Part shown: positions 6,125 to 7,410 of the stretch, in pieces
Layout: the number at the start of each line of letters is the position of its first letter
Numbering within the stretch: the stretch's first letter is position 1
Assembly: GCA_031283745.1 (NCBI GenBank)
Contig: JAITBH010000063.1
Coordinates: forward strand, 1 to 7,410
DNA from: Candidatus Ectomicrobium neotermitis
Lineage (GTDB): Bacteria; Elusimicrobiota; Endomicrobiia; Endomicrobiales; Endomicrobiaceae
Length of the DNA stretch: 7,410 nt
Reading direction: 5' to 3'
The notes under the pieces: generated by a model
What the model was told of the DNA's origin: nothing
The model's database searches: none
Seen by the model: the letters and a program-made list of their open reading frames with translations, nothing else
Translations under genes and position numbers: made by a program

Positions 6125-7410
6125 ATGAAATTGAGAATAATCATGAAAAACAATAACATTTTATATATAGAGCAGCACAGTAAAAATACATTATCACCAG
6201 CATCACCAGCAAAGATCCTTGCTTCCTTGGGAAATAGAATAAAAACCTTTGTATTCCTCTCGATTCTTATGCCAACCAGCCTTTTTGCTGCCGATGTGCC
6301 TGGCTTTTCCTCGTTGCAATCCGCAATTTCCGACAAAAATTACCAAATCAACGACATTCAGTGGACAAGTCCTCTCACCGACATAGCCCCAAGTGGAACA
6401 ATCCACGGCGGCTCTGACAATGATATTAGGACATTGCCCTCAAATGCCGATTTCAATTCGATTCTTATTCCAACCCGCTTTTTTACTACCGAAGTGCCTG
6501 ACTTTTCCTCACTTCAATCCGCAATTTCTGACAACAACTACCAAATCAACCTCACTGCTGACATACAGTGGATAAATCCTCTCACAAACATTGCTTCAAG
6601 TGGAACAATCCACGGCGGCACTGGCAACGATATTAGAACTTTATCCTCAAATGCCGAGTTCAATGCCTTCTCTCTTGAGAGCAAACAGATGTATTTTGTC
6701 GGCAACCTCAATTTCGAGGACTTTTTTATGTCTAAAGATAGAGGTTCAGTCTTTTCAGTCAGCTATTCCACTGTTCATTTTGCAGATGGGCAGGTCAGTT
6801 TTACCAGCAATTCCATCAGAAGGTCGGATTTTGGTCCCATTTATGGCGGTGCGATTTACTTAAACAACAGCTCTTTTCTTAATTTTGAACGCTCAACGGT
6901 GTCCTTTATCCGAAACTCTGCCAATAGTTCGGGGGAAACTTATGGCGGGGCAATTGAAATTGCTAATCGCAGCCAAGCAGTTTTCAAGGATTCAACAGTC
7001 ATTTTCTCCTCAAATTCAGCCCAATACGGCGGTGCAGTCCACTTTGCAGACGATTCTTTGGGCATTTTGTCTTTTGAACACTCAGTCGTGGTTTTCTCAA
7101 CTAATTTGGCAAACACAGCAGGCGGTGCAATTTATGCCGTAAACGGAAGCAATGTTTTCTTTGTCGACTCAACAGTTCAATTTACATCAAACACATCTCT
7201 ATCAGGCGGCGCTTTGAATTTATCCAAAGCAGCTGCCTTTTTTTCTGCCTCCACCATCTCTTTCCTTAGAAACACTTCTGTCGGCGGAAATGGCGGTGCG
7301 ATATTTGCAGCAAACAGCTCATCTGTTTCCTTTAGCAATTCCACGATAGAGTTTTCGACAAATTTTGCAAACAAAATGGCTGCCAATGGCGGTATGGGCG
7401 GTGCTTTAGA
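6125..7410 (+). CDS. Pmp-like exported adhesin/autotransporter passenger, 5' part, open at window end
   Basis: One uninterrupted frame of 428 codons runs to the last base; the 3' end lies outside. ATG 6125 and ATG 6143 (residue 7) are both possible; GAG 7 bases before 6143 is the better ribosome hint. A long N-terminal region (about 40 residues) precedes a hydrophobic core TFVFLSILMPTSLFA (41-55), a signal peptide probably cut after Ala55. Residues 46-111 and 112-180 are a tandem duplication. From about 220 a repeat follows: S-T-[VI]-x-F-x-x-N, then GGA[IVL]. FxxN starts at 226, 261, 294, 324, 353, 380 and 410. GGA starts at 241, 274, 302, 333, 361, 390 and 425. This is the beta-helix pattern of chlamydial polymorphic membrane proteins, which are type V secreted adhesins. 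A surface adhesin role and a C-terminal beta-barrel are inference, since the barrel would be beyond the edge. Confidence 0.88.
   Translation, partial: MKLRIIMKNNNILYIEQHSKNTLSPASPAKILASLGNRIKTFVFLSILMPTSLFAADVPGFSSLQSAISDKNYQINDIQWTSPLTDIAPSGTIHGGSDNDIRTLPSNADFNSILIPTRFFTTEVPDFSSLQSAISDNNYQINLTADIQWINPLTNIASSGTIHGGTGNDIRTLSSNAEFNAFSLESKQMYFVGNLNFEDFFMSKDRGSVFSVSYSTVHFADGQVSFTSNSIRRSDFGPIYGGAIYLNNSSFLNFERSTVSFIRNSANSSGETYGGAIEIANRSQAVFKDSTVIFSSNSAQYGGAVHFADDSLGILSFEHSVVVFSTNLANTAGGAIYAVNGSNVFFVDSTVQFTSNTSLSGGALNLSKAAAFFSASTISFLRNTSVGGNGGAIFAANSSSVSFSNSTIEFSTNFANKMAANGGMGGAL
6260..6664 (+). repeat. Intragenic tandem duplication in the adhesin (66 + 69 codons)
   Basis: Copy 1 is 6260-6457 (198 bases) and copy 2 is 6458-6664 (207 bases). 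They are alignable end to end, differing by one 9-base indel (Leu-Thr-Ala present only in copy 2) and scattered substitutions. Shared protein blocks include FSSLQSAISD, NYQIN, DIQW, SGTIHGG and NDIRTL. Copy 1 begins inside the signal peptide, so copy 2 carries a decayed version of its C-terminal half (SILIPTRFFTTEVP against SILMPTSLFAADVP). Both copies are in frame. Confidence 0.95.

Noticed and set aside
6019..6406. Minus-strand reading frames opposite the start of the adhesin (6019-6336 and 6203-6406)
   Set aside because: They lie antisense to a frame with a clear signal peptide and duplicated module, and show no domain of their own.
6393..7142. Short plus-strand reading frames at 6393-6575, 6591-6863 and 6885-7142
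   Set aside because: They are out of phase with the continuous adhesin frame starting at 6125 and are shadows of it. They do not indicate a broken gene.
7177..7386. Minus-strand reading frame of 69 codons
   Set aside because: It is antisense to the adhesin repeat region, and its composition follows from the GGA/FxxN codons on the other strand.

Overview
The window suggests a moderately AT-rich, Gram-negative-type bacterium. It carries the end of an OmpA-type peptidoglycan-binding domain and the start of an exported adhesin with the GGA[ILV]/FxxN repeats best known from chlamydial polymorphic membrane proteins. These sit around an ordinary bacterial housekeeping operon. The sigma factor and this type of adhesin fit an Elusimicrobiota/Endomicrobia-like or related lineage. 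That placement is a guess from family resemblance and was not tested.

Layout. Positions 1-318 (+) hold the C-terminal end of an OmpA-family protein whose N-terminus lies outside the window. A strong bidirectional terminator (358-400) separates it from a convergent block of five minus-strand genes. In transcription order these are a HIT-family hydrolase (5730-5383), ribosomal protein S21 (5145-4945), a NIF3-like metal-binding protein (4848-3892), DNA primase (3889-2153) and the primary sigma factor RpoD (2152-428). rpsU-dnaG-rpoD is the classical macromolecular-synthesis operon, linking translation, replication and transcription. Here a NIF3-like gene is inserted between rpsU and dnaG, and the last three genes are nearly gapless. 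A good sigma-70 promoter (5761-5789) drives HIT and may read into the rest.

Between HIT and rpsU is a tandem array of a 64-65 bp unit (5199-5372). Part of the unit resembles the last codons of the HIT gene.

A 394-bp divergent intergenic region (5731-6124) has palindromes, alternative hairpins and short degenerate direct repeats. From 6125 to the window end (+) runs one uninterrupted reading frame, open at the right edge. It encodes a signal peptide, a tandemly duplicated N-terminal module and at least seven FxxN/GGA repeats. No stop codon falls in the window. This is the least ordinary gene here. I saw no clearly new defence or mobile system; the items worth a second look are the adhesin with its duplicated signal-peptide/module segment and the HIT-derived repeat array.
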